Source of the DNA: Atrina japonica
Taxonomy: Eukaryota; Mollusca; Bivalvia; Pterioida; Pinnidae
DNA: 64,000 bases
Direction of reading: 5' to 3'
Assembly: GCA_030159075.1 (NCBI GenBank)
Contig: BROG01000240.1
Coordinates: 726,501 to 790,500, forward strand
The notes beneath the pieces are model-generated. The model searched no databases, was not told the DNA's origin, and was given only the letters and a program-made list of their open reading frames with translations. Below, one piece after another: positions 12,309 to 24,269 of this stretch; position 1 is the first letter of the stretch, and the number at the start of each line of letters is the position of its first letter. The position numbers and the translations under genes are program-made.

Positions 12309-13844
12309 ATCTCTATAAATCAGCTTTTTGAAAACATCATAGTACAGTTGTTAAGCATTACTAGTCATTTATTATGTAATTTGAGAAAGAGGAACACAAA
12401 AAGAGATGAAATTCCAAATGTATGGATGGCATCTTGCAGAAGAATGTTGATTTACCAAATAGATAATTCCTGTGAAGCTATAACACATTTAAAGTAAAGT
12501 TAAATTATTCATGCACAGGCAAAAATTTGCAGCAAGCATCTGTGGTGTTGAGATATTGCAATGATGGAGTATCCTTGTTTTGTTAGATTTGAATGCCATA
12601 ATCTACCACTTAGCCAATCAAGTCTTTCACTTCTAATTAAGTTGTTGGATTTTAACACCGCCAACTCATAGTTGGATCCGCATCATTAAAAAAGAATGCA
12701 AGGCTTAAAAACATGGGGGTGGGGAGTGGAGGGGAAGGGTGAGAGGGTCAATGATTTTGCATTTTTATTATCGTCATGGTAATAGGATTAAATTTTTTTA
12801 TAAATTGCGATGAAGACATCTTTTCTTTTTTTTATGACTCTAATCATTTCCTTGAAACTTTTTGTGTATCTAAAAATAGAGAAGAAGAGTCAAACCTAAT
12901 TAAATACCATGTTAACTTTATGACCTAGACACAAAGTAGGCACCAATCATCTTTATGTTAATCCTACTAAATCAGGAATCAATTAAGCTCATGTCAGACA
13001 TTTATTCTAAAATTCCACAGTAAACTCCTCTTTATCAGACTCTGTCAATACCAAGATACATTCAATCAAAATAGGTAGAATCAATTAATGATAAATATTG
13101 GTTACAGACAAAAAAATTTCACATCCATTACCAGACACCCTCAAACTTGATGAGTAACTTTCATCTGTATCACCCCCAATAATCTAAATTGGATACAGCA
13201 TCTTTTGTATTTAAGATTCTTCTACTATGATACCTAAGGTTAAAAGTGCTTGCATCCTAATTTCCAAAGAATTTTCAAGAATTTGACTCAGAACTGTAAT
13301 AGTTTGGATATCAATGTTTTATCAGATGGTCCCAATATACCAGTAGCTTTTCAAAATTCTGCAATGTCCAAGTTCATGCCCACGTCAATCTTACATCGTG
13401 ACCCGATCTTTACATTTTATCTTTCAATAGCACAGCACATTCCTGTGCTGTTGTACATCATAATTTCTTAAAGAGGCGTTGGTGTTGTGCAGTAATCCAA
13501 GTCCCTTGAATGTTTATATTTTTGACCTCTTTTTGTTTAGATATTGATTTTTTTGTTAATTTGACACCAGCTGATAACAAGACATAATATTTATGTATTG
13601 TCAACATTTGTGTCTGTTTTAAGACAATTTACAGGATAAGTTCACGGGGTTCAGGTAAGGTTTAAAGGCACGTGAATCTTCTTGACAATTCGTTGTACAG
13701 GTATTTCGTGGTTTAATCTCTAATTCACTTGGTTTGATAAGGATCTTGATTTTAAATAAATCAAAATTTTACAGAAGATACAGACTCAATCATTTTAAAA
13801 CAGTTTGAATTCAGGTAAGAGAATCACAAAGCAGACATGGGAGT
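12309..13844. other. Unique sequence, no gene recognised
   Basis: Includes a G-rich patch at 12714-12745. A 73-codon plus-strand frame at 13250-13471 has no recognisable domain. Confidence 0.5.
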
Positions 13845-14010
13845 TCGGGTATTTTAGTGGTTAACATAGCGACTCTATCTCACCTATGCCACTTATATAA
13901 GATCCTCGAATTAGAAGGGAAGTATGCGAGATGGCATGGCAGTTGCCAGCTCTGGCAAGCAGGTTTTCTCCAGGTACATCATTTTCATCCAACAAAAAGT
14001 ATCCCTTAAC
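13845..14010 (+). mobile_element. tRNA-derived SINE, related to copy at 31.9 kb
   Basis: The head contains TTTTAGTGGTTAACATAGCG, a box A-like region, and a weak box B. The body reads TTGCCAGCTCTGGCAAGCAG followed by GTTTTCTCCAGGTAC. The element at 31935-32130 shares the tRNA-like head layout and the GGGTTTCTCC body phrase. Diverged and probably inactive. Confidence 0.45.
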
Positions 14011-14264
14011 CGTTTCAACACTATAATACATACTAGACTAGTCTAAGACTACAAAAAAGATCACACCATTTAGATTCATAGCGGTGTAAAGGTTAATGCC
14101 AACATCCCTGCCAATATGATACATCTACTTAAGTTATCTTAACATGTTTTACGATTACTGCAAAAATTAAAAGGTAAATTTAAAGTCAAAACAGTCTGAA
14201 ATGTATGAATGAGTTGATGATCATTATATCGATTTAATTTACACAGTACTCAACAAGTTTTCAG

Positions 14265-14465
14265 TTATAAGATGGTGGTCAGTTTTTAAAGGCAGAGGAG
14301 AGAACCTGGGTACAATATAACACCCCCCCCCCACCCCAAAAAAAAAACCTCCAGCCATCTTCACAAAATCAGCTTAGGTTCTGGTTGAGATTGAAACTGT
14401 GCTGACTTAAGAGGTGACAGACTCTGTGATTTAAAGCAAAATGCTCTATTCACTCGGCCATGGAA
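14265..14465 (-). mobile_element. tRNA-derived SINE, Leu/Ser-like head
   Basis: Read on the minus strand, the head is CATGGCCGAGTGAATAGAGC (a good box A for a class II tRNA) and continues to GTTTCAATCTCAACC, a box B form. The distal body on the plus strand, GATGGTGGTCAG and GAGAACCTGGGTACAATATA, is the reverse complement of the module found at 56.6 and 58.0 kb and at the borders of the 17-kb satellite. Poly-C and poly-A tracts at 14322-14347 interrupt it. Confidence 0.6.
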
Positions 14466-15120
14466 TTCCCGCTCTCCCTCTAATGACCGCAGCAGTCGGC
14501 TACTGTTCTGCCTTTTATTCTATTATACATTAGTAACAAACAAATTATAGTACTCTCATTTTTCGTTGACATCTATCCTATTTTACTGGATAAATGCATA
14601 CTGCATAAATTTCAACCAAACAAATTGGCATACACCCTCTGTTCGTTGACATCTATTGCCATTTCACTTTCACGCATCATCGCTTTACAAAAGGATAATG
14701 ATATGCTGACAGTGTCCATTGTGCCACAGTAAAATCCTGATGCATCACTTATCTAGATATCAAATGAAATGCTTCAGAGCATGTAATAACAGGGTTTGGC
14801 CTGTAATATTGCCACATTTGTAATATCGTTGATAGGTGATATCAGTGGAATACAGGTTAATCTTTCTTGTTGCTTCTAACACATTGTTAAATCTATAAAG
14901 ATCTTGGAAACCTTACAGTCTCAAGTGTGCAATCAACTTATTCTCATACATCATCTCAGGGACACAGTAAGAGGTGAAAAAGAAGAAAAATGGTACTTTT
15001 GCAGGCTTTACATGTAAAAAGAGAAAATAAATATTTGATATTGCAGCAAAACATTGAAAAGGGATCGAGGAGTTCCTCTCTTTAGAGGAAAATGCTCATC
15101 CCTGATTTAGATATAGTCAT
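14466..15120. other. Unique sequence
   Basis: Nothing recognisable; the Cys/Gly-like codons in short frames do not match a known domain. Confidence 0.4.
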
Positions 15121-15125
15121 TACGG

Positions 15126-15232
15126 TGGGGTGCCAGACCATGGTAGCAAAGATAGGGTGACATACCACTGTAACAAAGATAGGGTGCCAGACTATGATAG
15201 CAAAGATAGGGTGCAAGACCATGGCAGCGTAA
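15126..15232. repeat. 27-bp tandem repeat, four units
   Basis: Units contain AGGGTGCCAGACTATGATAG and CAAAGAT; the second unit is slightly diverged (GACATACCACTGTAAC). Confidence 0.85.
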
Positions 15233-15525
15233 ATAATACAGACTATTAGTGACAAGCATCACATTCTTTGACATGCACCTCATTTTTATCAGAATTAAGG
15301 TTCAAGTTGGTCAAGAATCACACTTGTTTAATTTTCTCACAGAATGAGTACTGTAGTAAATTTGACCGAAAAAAATTCTTAAAAATACTGATTTCAAGAA
15401 AAATTACTAAATTATTTAAAAATCTTATTCAAGAACCCCTTTTCAGTACATCAGTTTTAAAGGGTATTGACTCCATGACTTTCAGACACTCAAATTTGGT
15501 CATTTAACACTACGATATTTCATAA

Positions 15526-15714
15526 TACAGTTTTAACTTGCATTTAAAGTCATCCCTGTCTAAAGGGCACATGCTTACAAAGACCATTCACATTCATACA
15601 TAACTGTTCTTAACTTTATGAATAAAGGAATAACCTCTTTATAAAGGCCACCTTTTTATAATGACCACTTTTGCCAGTTCCCTTGTGTGACCTTTATAGA
15701 TGAGTTACTCTGTA
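15526..15714. mobile_element. Flow-type inverted-repeat element, copy 3
   Basis: Left end TACAGTTTTAACTTGCATTT and right end GAGTTACTCTGTA; the interior has CCTGTCTAAAGGGCAC, AACCTCTTTATAAAGGCCAC and AATGACCACTTTTGCCAGTT. It matches 661-849 in order of motifs and length (189 bp). Confidence 0.6.
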
Positions 15715-16737
15715 CATTTATACTATTTAGTTGTTTGATTTCATGCCAAGAGAATCTTTTGCATTTTATGAGCAACATTTATTCATGGATAAATAAAATT
15801 TTGCACATAACCAATTCCAGAAAAAAAAGGTGTAAAAAAGGAATCAATTACTTGATATCAAATTTTATAAGGTATTCTATTACATAGGGATTTATTTTCA
15901 CTATATTTCCAGCCAAATGAAATACTGCAAAATTATCTTCAGACAAGTGACTCTGGTGTTTGGACAAGGTTTTCTTCAAAATTAGAATTATAATATGTCA
16001 ATGTCTGTCGCCGACTTACGATTTCCGATTTTATTTTTTACTTCTGTGTGTCACGGCAGTGAGGGACCTGAAGAAATAGATCTTACATGTCGACTTTGCA
16101 GATGGTATACACACACCTGTATCTCTAAATACCTGTCATGCCTCAGATACCTGCTGCTCACCTCCACATCTCAAGTGACCTGTATACTAACACGGAACTA
16201 CTCATGCATATGACAGATACTTATCTACATAAATAACGTCAGTTTTTTCTATTTATCTACACAGGTATATCTCAACTGAAGCTGTATTCATTCACATTTT
16301 GTAGTAGATTATATCTCGGTATCATCTTCACCTTGAACTCTCCAGTAACGCAGAAATACTGATCACAAACAATACAATTTCAATGGCCTCGCAGACCGTT
16401 TATTTTTATCATTTGTTTTTCATTTAATTTGTTCATGTCTGAAACCTATTACTGTCAGTAATGGTCTATAGCAGGTATATATCAGTGTTCATTTTGAAGT
16501 ATAGGTATTAGCAACTGATGAAGATTCTGTTTCACAATGACTGAAAATATAAGCCAACTTTAATCGCAGTACAGAATAAATAATATTAGCATATGGTTTA
16601 AACCTGTTATTTCTCATTGAATGGTAAATAACTTTGGGTTTTTTTTTCTTGCGGTATATGTATTGAAAATATCAAATAACTGATGAGACTTCAACGATTC
16701 TTCATATTATTTTGATTTTGTTTTGGTAAACAGCTTT
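15715..16737. other. Unique sequence
   Basis: Short plus-strand frames at 15687-15887 and 15995-16213 have no recognisable domains. No repeat was identified. Confidence 0.45.
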
Positions 16738-16960
16738 AAGTTCATTTTGTACATATTTTGAAATTCATTTTGTATATATTTTAAGATTCATTTTGTACAC
16801 ATTTTAAGATTCATTTTGTACACATTTTAAAATTCATTTTGTACATAAGCATGCATTTTAAAATTCATTTTGTACACATTTTAAAATTCATTTTGTACAT
16901 AAGCATGCATTTTAAAATTCATTTTGTACATAGTCTTAATTCATTTTGTATATATACTAA
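16738..16960. repeat. 23/31-bp tandem repeat, about nine units
   Basis: Units share ATTCATTTTGTACACATTTT; some carry an extra AAGCATGC giving 31 bp. It ends about 70 bp before the 39-bp satellite. Confidence 0.9.
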
Positions 16961-16999
16961 CATATATATATTCTCTGTATTACATGATATAGGTTTAAA

Positions 17000-18970
17000 T
17001 ACAACAAATTTACTTGCAGAAGGCCGGTGGTGTCTTCCTGGGTACATTGTAACCAGGTGTTTTTCTTGTTCTCTTCCTGGGTACAATGTAACCAGGTGTT
17101 CTCCTTGTTCTCTTCCTGGGTACAATGTAACCAGGTGTTGGGTTAATGTAATCCTTGTTCTCTTCCTGGGTACATTGTAACCAGGTGTTCTCCTTGTTCT
17201 CTTCCTGGGTACAATATAACCAGGTGTTCTCCTTGTTCTCTTCCTGGGTACACTGTAACCAGGTGTTCTCCTTGTTCTCTTCCTGGGTACAATATAACCA
17301 GGTGTTCTCCTTGTTCTCTTCCTGGGTACAATATAACCAAGTGTTCTCCTTGTTCTCTTCCTGGGTACATTGTAACCAGGTGTTCTCCTTGTTCTCTTCC
17401 TGGGTACATTGTAACCAGGTGTTCTCCTTGTTCTCTTCCTGGGTACATTGTAACCAGGTGTTCTCCTTGTTCTCTTCCTGGGTACATTGTAACCAGGTGT
17501 TCTCCTTGTTCTCTTCCTGGGTACAATTGTAACCAAGTGTTCTCCTTGTTCTCTTCCTGGGTACAATGTAACCAGATGTTCTCCTTGTTCTCTTCCTGGG
17601 TACAATGTAACCAGGTGTTCTCCTTGTTCTCTTCCTGGGTACATTGTACAATGTAACCAGTTCTTTTCCTGGGTACTCCTTGTTCTCTTGTTCTCTTCCT
17701 GGGTACATGTAACCAGGTGTTCTCCTTGTTCTCTTCCTGGGTACAATGTAACCAGGTGTTTTCCTTGTTCTCTTCCTGGGTACAATGTAACAGGTGTTGT
17801 CTCTTCCTCCTTGTTCTCTTCCTTGGGTACAATGTAACCAGGTGTTCTCCTTGTTCTCTTCCTGGGTACATTGTAACCAGGTGTTCTCCTTGTTCTCTTC
17901 CTGGGTACATTGTAACCAGGTGTTCTCCTTGTTCTCTTCCTGGGTACATTGTAACCAGGTGTTCTCCTTGTTCTCTTCCTGGGTACAATGTAACCAGGTG
18001 TTCTCCTTGTTCTCTTCCTGGGTACAATGTAACCAGGTGTTCTCCTTGTTCTCTTCCTGGGTACATTGTAACCAGGTGTACATTCTCCTTGTTCTCTTCT
18101 CTTGGGTACAATGTAACCAGGTGTTTTCCTTGTTCTCTTCCTGGGTACATTGTAAACCAGTGTGTCTCTCCTCCTGGGTACATTGTCAGATGTTCTCCTT
18201 CCTGGGTACAATGTAACCAGGTGTTCTCCTTCCTCTCTTCCTGGGGTACAATGTAACCATTGGTGTTCTCCTTGTTCTCTTCCTGTAACCAGATGGTTAC
18301 TGGGTACATGTAACCAGGTGTTCTCCTTGTTCTCTTCCTGGGTACAATGTAACCAGTGTGTTCTCTGGGTACATTTCCTCTCTTTCCTGGGTACTCTTCC
18401 TGGGTAACCAGGTGTGTTCTCCTTGTTCTCTTCCTGGGTACAATGTAACCAGGTGTTTTCCTTGTTCTCTTCCTGGGTACAATGTAACCAGGTGTTCTCC
18501 TTGCTCTCTTCCTGGGTACAATGTAACCAGGTGTTCTCCTTCCTCTCTTCCTGGGTACAATGTAACCAGGTGTTCTCCTTCCTCTCTTCCTGGATACATT
18601 GTAACCAGGTGTTCTCCTTCCTCTCTTCCTGGGTACAATGTAACCAGGTGTTCTCCTTGCTCTCTTCCTGGGTACAATGTAACCAGGTGTTCTCCTTCCT
18701 CTCTTCCTGGGTACAATGTAACCAGGTGTTCTCCTTCCTCTCTTCCTGGATACATTGTAACCAGGTGTTCTCCTTCCTCTCTTCCTGGGTACAATGTAAC
18801 CAGGTGTTCTCCTTCCTCTCTTCCTGGATACATTGTAACCAGGTGTTCTCCTTGTTCTCTTCCTGGGTACATTATAACCAGGTGTTCTCCTCTATCATTA
18901 AAAACTGGCCATGAGAGTATAACTGAAAAAAGATTGGGTGTACCATAAAATACAATTGAAATAAAATCCA
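17000..18970. mobile_element. SINE-tail element containing the 39-bp satellite
   Basis: Left border GCAGAAGGCCGGTGGTGTCT and right border TCATTAAAAACTGGCCATGA match, in order, the single-unit copy at 56570-56710 (CAGCAGGCCGGTGATCTCTT ... AAAAACTGGCCACCATCATA). The satellite between them is an expansion of the segment that is present once in that copy. Confidence 0.75.
17031..18893. repeat. 39-bp satellite, about 47 units
   Basis: The unit is TCTTCCTGGGTACAATGTAA followed by CCAGGTGTTCTCCTTGTTC. Variants carry TACATTGTAACC or TACAATATAACC. A distinct subtype with TCCTTCCTCTCTTCC dominates 18.5-18.85 kb. Truncated and shuffled units lie at 17640-17830 and 18060-18420. The 13-codon periodicity makes frames of 120-430 codons on both strands; these are artefacts. 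Confidence 0.97.
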
Positions 18971-18984
18971 TAGAGTATTCCTAG

Positions 18985-19145
18985 AAGGGCTTTTTGAAGG
19001 AAACTTAAATTGAGGTTCCATAACATGTCGGCATGGGTGACACATTAAAGAACTATCACTGCATTGACATCAGTCCATATCACAGGTCAAAACTTTTGGC
19101 TTCATGTCAAAAATTCTTGGGAGGGGGTAAATAACATAAAACAAC
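18985..19145 (+). mobile_element. SINE 3' fragment
   Basis: Contains AAAGAACTATCACTGCATTG, CATCAGTCCATATCACAGGT and CAAAAATTCTTGGGAGGGGG, which align in order with the distal half of the SINEs at 8.4 and 45.6 kb. The tRNA head is missing. Confidence 0.6.
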
Positions 19146-19162
19146 TCCTACACTCAAAAGTA

Positions 19163-19341
19163 TACAATCAAACTTGTCTATAAAAGCCACTCAAGGGAAC
19201 AAGCAAGAGTGGCTGCTATAGACAGGTGGCCTTTATAAAGAGGTTTATGCATTATAAAAAGTCACCAAAGGTTATGTTGACTTTACTATATTGGCAGGTG
19301 CCCTTTATACAGAGGTGGTCTGTCATACATGTTTGACTGTA
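19163..19341. mobile_element. Flow-type inverted-repeat element, copy 4
   Basis: The best-preserved termini of the family: TACAATCAAACTTGTCTATA at the left and CATACATGTTTGACTGTA at the right are imperfect inverted complements. The interior has AGACAGGTGGCCTTTATAAA and AGAGGTGGTCTGTC. Confidence 0.7.
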
Positions 19342-20606
19342 CTTTGTCAGAGATTGTTTTATATACCTTTCTGACTTAGTATAGATCTATTTCACTGACA
19401 TAGATTTTAATATATTGCAATGGATTCCAGTTCACTGGTTACCTCTAATATACCAGCATGGTTTGTCAATTTGATAAGATTTCAATACTTTTTGGACTTC
19501 TGATCTAACACTGGGGCTGTTTCCAAACATAAAACACAAAATATAATGGGTAAAAACATCAACTATTGCTACCAAAAAATTAGGCAAAGATATAACTTAC
19601 ACCTTATCTCCTAAATCCTCATGGAAAGGTTGAAAAAAATATATAAACTGTAGTTTACAATGTACGCCCCCGTAATTCATTACAGGAACCTCCGCTATGA
19701 TAACAGTGTTCCGTAGCCTTCATATCTGGTATCGGCGCTGTTTTAACACTGAATTTATCATTTTAGTAGATCCATCACAAATTGACTCACAAGATAATTT
19801 TGTCAGGATTTTAGAAGTTAAGCTTCTTTGCAAACATTTTTAATCCTACATCGCCTATTATTGCCCACTTGTCTATGATGTGGTATGGCAATGTTTAGAG
19901 TTTTATTGGCCGACTTTATCTGTAATTCTGATAAACTTCATCTCTATAAGATTCCACTGAGCTGAAGAAACATTTAAAGAATACATACAAGCTATAAAAG
20001 CAAATGTAGGAATGTCCCATCTCTAATGTAATGCAGTAATTTGACCATTTTATCTACTAGGCCCCTATCAGTGAAACCAGGGCCCGAAGTCACAAGATTT
20101 ACTCCGTATTTAAGCTCAACTAACTTTTTAAATGATTTTAAGGTTTAACATGCAAAATCTATTCTGTAACTGGACATATTTGTACATTGATGGCATATGA
20201 TTGTAAATAATGATTAAAATTATTGTTAATTTAAAGAAAAATTCAGAAATAGTAAAAAATTGTTTGAGTACATACTCCATGTATTTATTCATTTTTTACA
20301 GGAACATCAAAAGTGTGATGCAAAACATTTATATAGGAGAATGATGTAAAATTTCCTAATCACTCAAACCCAAGAGTTTTACTAACTGTTATATAGTCAA
20401 AATAATATGATAAAAGTTTAGCTTGAGTATTGAGTAAATTTGGTGACTTTAGGCCCAGGAGTGGGGACTATAGGTTCGACAGTACCTGTCTGTCTATCAC
20501 TCCATCCATTGGTCCATCCAATTAAGGTTTTGGTAAAAAGTTGGTAATTGCTCCCCGTTCACTTCATAATGGTTTCACAGGAAGGAGACAAGTGTCGATG
20601 CATCAA
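19342..20606. other. Mostly unique sequence
   Basis: At 20075 the phrase CCAGGGCCCGAAGTCACAAG resembles GGGCCC-led boundaries at 45225 and 60397 and may mark the end of a further dispersed element. No gene was recognised. Confidence 0.4.
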
Positions 20607-20690
20607 TACAGTGGCACCTGTCTTGTGAGACCACTGTCATAGAAGACCACCTGCTTTGTAAGACACTATTCTGAAAACCTGACCAAAAAT
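20607..20690. mobile_element. Flow-type element, one-ended copy
   Basis: TACAGTGGCACCTGTCTTGT, then AGAAGACCACCTGCTTTGTA, similar to the 5' half of the copy at 56380. The second terminus was not found. Confidence 0.45.
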
Positions 20691-20846
20691 GCTGTATATT
20701 AAAAAAATTGCAAGTAATAATACACACCAAAATTAGCCTGGTACACTTACTTGGCCTTCTAAATGTACAAAGTTTTGCACAAATCGCAAGGCTTCAGGCA
20801 CCAGGCTACAACAAAATGAGATTCTCCTGATTTTTTTGTGATTTAT

Positions 20847-20937
20847 TTAACTCATTCACCCCTAAAGATGCATTTGGACTGACCAAAGTAATTGATTTAC
20901 AGTAGAGTCCACTGTTTTTCAGGGGTTGATAAGTTAA
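20847..20937. mobile_element. 91-bp TTAA palindromic element, copy 1
   Basis: Begins TTAACTCATTCACCCCTAAA and ends TCAGGGGTTGATAAGTTAA. The ends, plus inner GGACTG and GTCCACTG blocks, pair as a long imperfect hairpin. It has no reading frame. Fourteen similar copies lie between 20.8 and 57.4 kb in both orientations. Confidence 0.8.
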
Positions 20938-21439
20938 GCACACATCCCCACATTTTGAAGAACTAGAGCAGAAAAATATGACACTTCATTTACAAGAGTA
21001 ATTTCGTTTTCAATTGTAGCGGACATAATGGGGAATGGAGATTTAAAATGTTTAAATGTAACACCCATTAATAACAATTTAGGAATGGCAACACAAAGTC
21101 ACAGATTTTTTATAATAAACATTATTGTCTGTGTAATAGATCATATAACATGTGAAACTGACATACCTGTGAAATAATTACATTATACTAAAAACTTGGG
21201 GTAAAATATGATATTTCTTTTGAAAGTGTTCCAGTTTATAAATTAGTTTAAAACAGCGAACCTTTCATACAAAATTCAACAAGTACAAAACGGAGAATAT
21301 CCCACAAAGAATTTTTTCTGATAATGACAATGATTCAGCTATAGGAAAAGTGCCATAAATTTTTGCCTAAGCTTTGATGTAATGTTAATAAAATGATAAT
21401 TTTGAGACATATTTTTCACAAAACACCGGGTTTCAAGTA
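20938..21439. other. Unique AT-rich sequence
   Basis: Nothing recognisable. Confidence 0.45.
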
Positions 21440-21869
21440 TTATTCACTTTCACTTATATGGTTCAGAGGGCATTTCGATAACTTCAGGCCTCTGCAATGA
21501 TATTGCCAGGTAATTTGCATGTTTCCACAGGGTTCTTTAGTTCCTGTGAGTTTCTGTAGGTACCGCAGAAAAATCAGAATGCTAAAATGCTGCAGCAAGC
21601 TCCTAAACATGAGGAAACCTTGTTTACACTGAAGGAATGATTTTGACCGCCAGCAAACCTTGAACTTTCCGCGACTTTCCAAGAGACAACCACAGCCTTT
21701 TGCCATCCTTAACATTTGTGGTTGCTAGTGGTGGCACCCTGGTCATAAATGCTGGTGAAAAATTGTACACTCTTGAACTGCACACGACCATGCAAAAACT
21801 GCTGAAGTGGAAAATGGGTATTATGAAACTACTACAATAGTCATAGAAATAAAACCAGTGAAAAAACAT
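21440..21869. other. GC-richer block, unclassified
   Basis: The stretch 21470-21740 is richer in G+C than its surroundings, and two overlapping minus-strand frames (21440-21715 and 21624-21869) of 81-91 codons are open there. Neither resembles a known domain and both contain unlikely composition (Cys-, Lys- and Ser-rich). It could be a decayed dispersed element or gene remnant; I cannot decide from the sequence alone. Confidence 0.3.
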
Positions 21870-22164
21870 CCACTGTCAGCAACCGATCGAGAGTCTTTTC
21901 TAGCTGGTTGATGAAGAGATGTGGACCAAAAAAACCCATAAGTAACTGTTTATATCTAGCACCCCCCCATCCTACCCCCCACAGCAACAAAAGAATGTCA
22001 CCAGGTGTTCTAGATAATAACCACAACAATTTTACCTCCGTGCCTAATAAAAAGAGTTAACTGTTTTACGTCGATTTGACTATTAATTTGTCCCAATAAA
22101 TGACCACCCCTTTTTCCCATCTTTTTTTTTCAGTGCCCTGGGTGCTTATTGGGTAGAATACAGT

Positions 22165-22436
22165 ACCCATGATTAGTATTGACTGATGCTATTGCAGTGA
22201 GGGTTCTTTTACAAGTCATGCCTGCATGACATGGGACCCTCAGTTTGAAGTGAAAGTCACTTAGGAAAGACTTGTGACTTTCATTTCATATGTCCATCGC
22301 TTGGTGAAGGAACAGTTAGTGTCATTTTTTTAAAGTCTATAGTACATCTATAACCCAGTTTGGGGAATTGACCCTGGGATGCTCCACTTGCAAGCTGAAC
22401 GCTCTACCACTAAACCACTGTATGCGGTCAGCTAGA
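22165..22436 (-). mobile_element. tRNA-derived SINE, Ala-like head
   Basis: On the minus strand the head at 22365-22436 has box A-like TTTAGTGGTAGAGCGTTCAG, an AGCTTGCAAG anticodon loop region (TGC) and box B CAGGGTCAATTCCCC. The body includes the complement of TTGCAGTGAGGGTTCTTTTA and CATGACATGGGACCCTCAGT. The 3' tail is missing. Confidence 0.75.
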
Positions 22437-22444
22437 ACTGTCAA

Positions 22445-23065
22445 AGGTGCATTTTCACAGTTTGTTGGAAAACCTTAAATCAAATGGTTTTTGAACATTT
22501 CTGAAGTTTCCATCAAATAAACACTGATTTTTAGCTATATTTACAACCGCATGCCATAAATATATACAAAGATTGGCAGGTAAAGCATACATGTTAGTTA
22601 TGTGCATTTTCACCAAAAAAATCATAGAAGTTTAGCCTGAGTATTGAGAAAATTTGGTGACACCGTGCTCTGGTACATTAAAAAACTCAAGTCTTACACT
22701 CTTCATAGCTGAGACTTGGCAGTCATTTAGTATATCTACAGATGAGTTTGATAGAAGCTAAGTACACAGTATGTATCAGAGATGAGTCTGTTAGTGAGGA
22801 AATCTGGTACATCAACACTCAACTCTTTTACACCTCATTTAGATAACTTTAACATTTTAAGGTCAATTACAGGAAATGCAAAAGCATGTTGTAATTCTAG
22901 TAAATCTTAATAGTTTGCTTTATTTTTAACCAACTTCCTTCCTGTAATTCAAATTACATACATCAACACATCCCATGGATAAAGAAACAATCAGGATATC
23001 TATGCTTCTAATTTTTTCGTTTATTTCAATGTCTATTTTCTTCCTCAAAAGTGTATATTTCATCA
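22445..23065. other. Unique sequence
   Basis: Nothing recognisable on either strand. Confidence 0.4.
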
Positions 23066-23175
23066 AGATTTAAGGCTTTTTTTTCCTCCAAATTTATAGC
23101 AGATATTCGGCTATATTCCCAATTGCAAATCATATCTTTTTTTCCCAGTTTTTTGCCAAAAATTCCCAATCAGGA
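23066..23175. mobile_element. Dispersed element shared with 39.4 kb
   Basis: AGGCTTTTTTTTCC, then AGATATTCGGCTATATTCCC, then CCAAAAATTCCCAATCAGG; the same order is found at 39397-39503 (GAATATTCGGCTCCATTCCC ... ACAAAAATTCCTAATTTGG). A third, inverted and more diverged relative may lie at 44520-44640. Class unknown. Confidence 0.5.
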
Positions 23176-23474
23176 ACATAACATCTTTTCCATTATTTTT
23201 CATTTTTAATCATTGTTTTTCTTGAAAGTTGAAACATGGCAGTTCAATAATAAAAAAGATTTAAGAAAATATATGAAAGAGCAAATGAAACAAAAAAATA
23301 GAAAAAAAAGAGAAAATTCACAAAACACAGTGAAATTCCAGTGCCATGAGCAAAGTTCCCAAAAAGGTAAAAATAGCCTTGAGATTTTACACAAATAAAT
23401 TCTTCTTGTTTTTAACAGAATCATAATATGTGTAATTGGTTGATTTGAGTGTTGTGTTAAGTAATTTATTTTGC

Positions 23475-23568
23475 TTAACCTATTTATCCCTAGAGACACA
23501 TATGGACTGGTCTAAGTCATTGATTTACAGAAGGGTTCATTTTTTTTCAGGGTTGGTGAGAAAGAGTT
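23475..23568. mobile_element. 91-bp TTAA palindromic element, copy 2 (decayed end)
   Basis: Starts TTAACCTATTTATCCCTAGA; the inner ATTGATTTACAGAAGGGTTC is conserved, but the terminal TTAA on the right has decayed to GTGAGAAAGAG. Confidence 0.65.
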
Positions 23569-24141
23569 GTCAATATCTATGAAAATACTGATAATGGATA
23601 ATGCCACCAACTCTGACATTAATCTTGTATTTGTGATTTGTTTGTGCAAACCATATTTTTACAACAAAATGTGATCTTTAAAAACATTATACTTTAATGC
23701 TGGCATTTTACGAATAAACCCTGCGAACAAAATTTAGTCTTTTGTGAAAACTGTGCAATGGTTTAAATACATCAAATTTGTTTAAAGAATTTTGTTTATT
23801 TAATATTTTTTCATTATTGGATGTTTTCTCGTGGGATTTAAGCTACTTTAACGTCATGCTCAATAGCCATTATACACTTTTGTGCCTTTTAACAGTTTTA
23901 GATGTTGTTGATCAAATATAAAGATTTGAGTCTATCCATTGCTTACACATTATCCCTATTACCAATGTCTGGACCCACCACCACCATAAAACCCCCATAT
24001 TAAATCTTTATTATCCAATATGGCCACTAAATTCCAAATGAAAGGAAGAAAAACATCATTGGCAGTACCTGGTCACAGGTACATGTATATCAGAAATATA
24101 AATGTGAAATGTGGAGGTCATCGACCAAGATATATACAACC
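23569..24141. other. Unique sequence
   Basis: No feature recognised. Confidence 0.4.
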
Positions 24142-24235
24142 TTAACCCATCAACCCCTGAAAAACAATGGATACTTCTGTAAATCATTAACTTAGAGTTA
24201 AGACCAGTCCAAATGTGTCTTTAGGGGTAAATTAT
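24142..24235. mobile_element. 91-bp TTAA palindromic element, copy 3
   Basis: TTAACCCATCAACCCCTGAA start and TCTTTAGGGGTAAATTAT end, with a small internal duplication around TTAACTTAGAGTTAAGACC. Confidence 0.75.
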
Positions 24236-24269
24236 TTCAATTTTTTTCCACTTTTACTACTTGTATTTG

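Noticed and set aside
12162..12497. 111-codon plus-strand frame
   Set aside because: Starts inside the GC-ended mobile element and runs into flanking DNA.
16919..18971. Open frames of up to 430 codons, basic or Cys-rich depending on frame
   Set aside because: Artefact of the 39-bp (13-codon) satellite; open in several frames on both strands.
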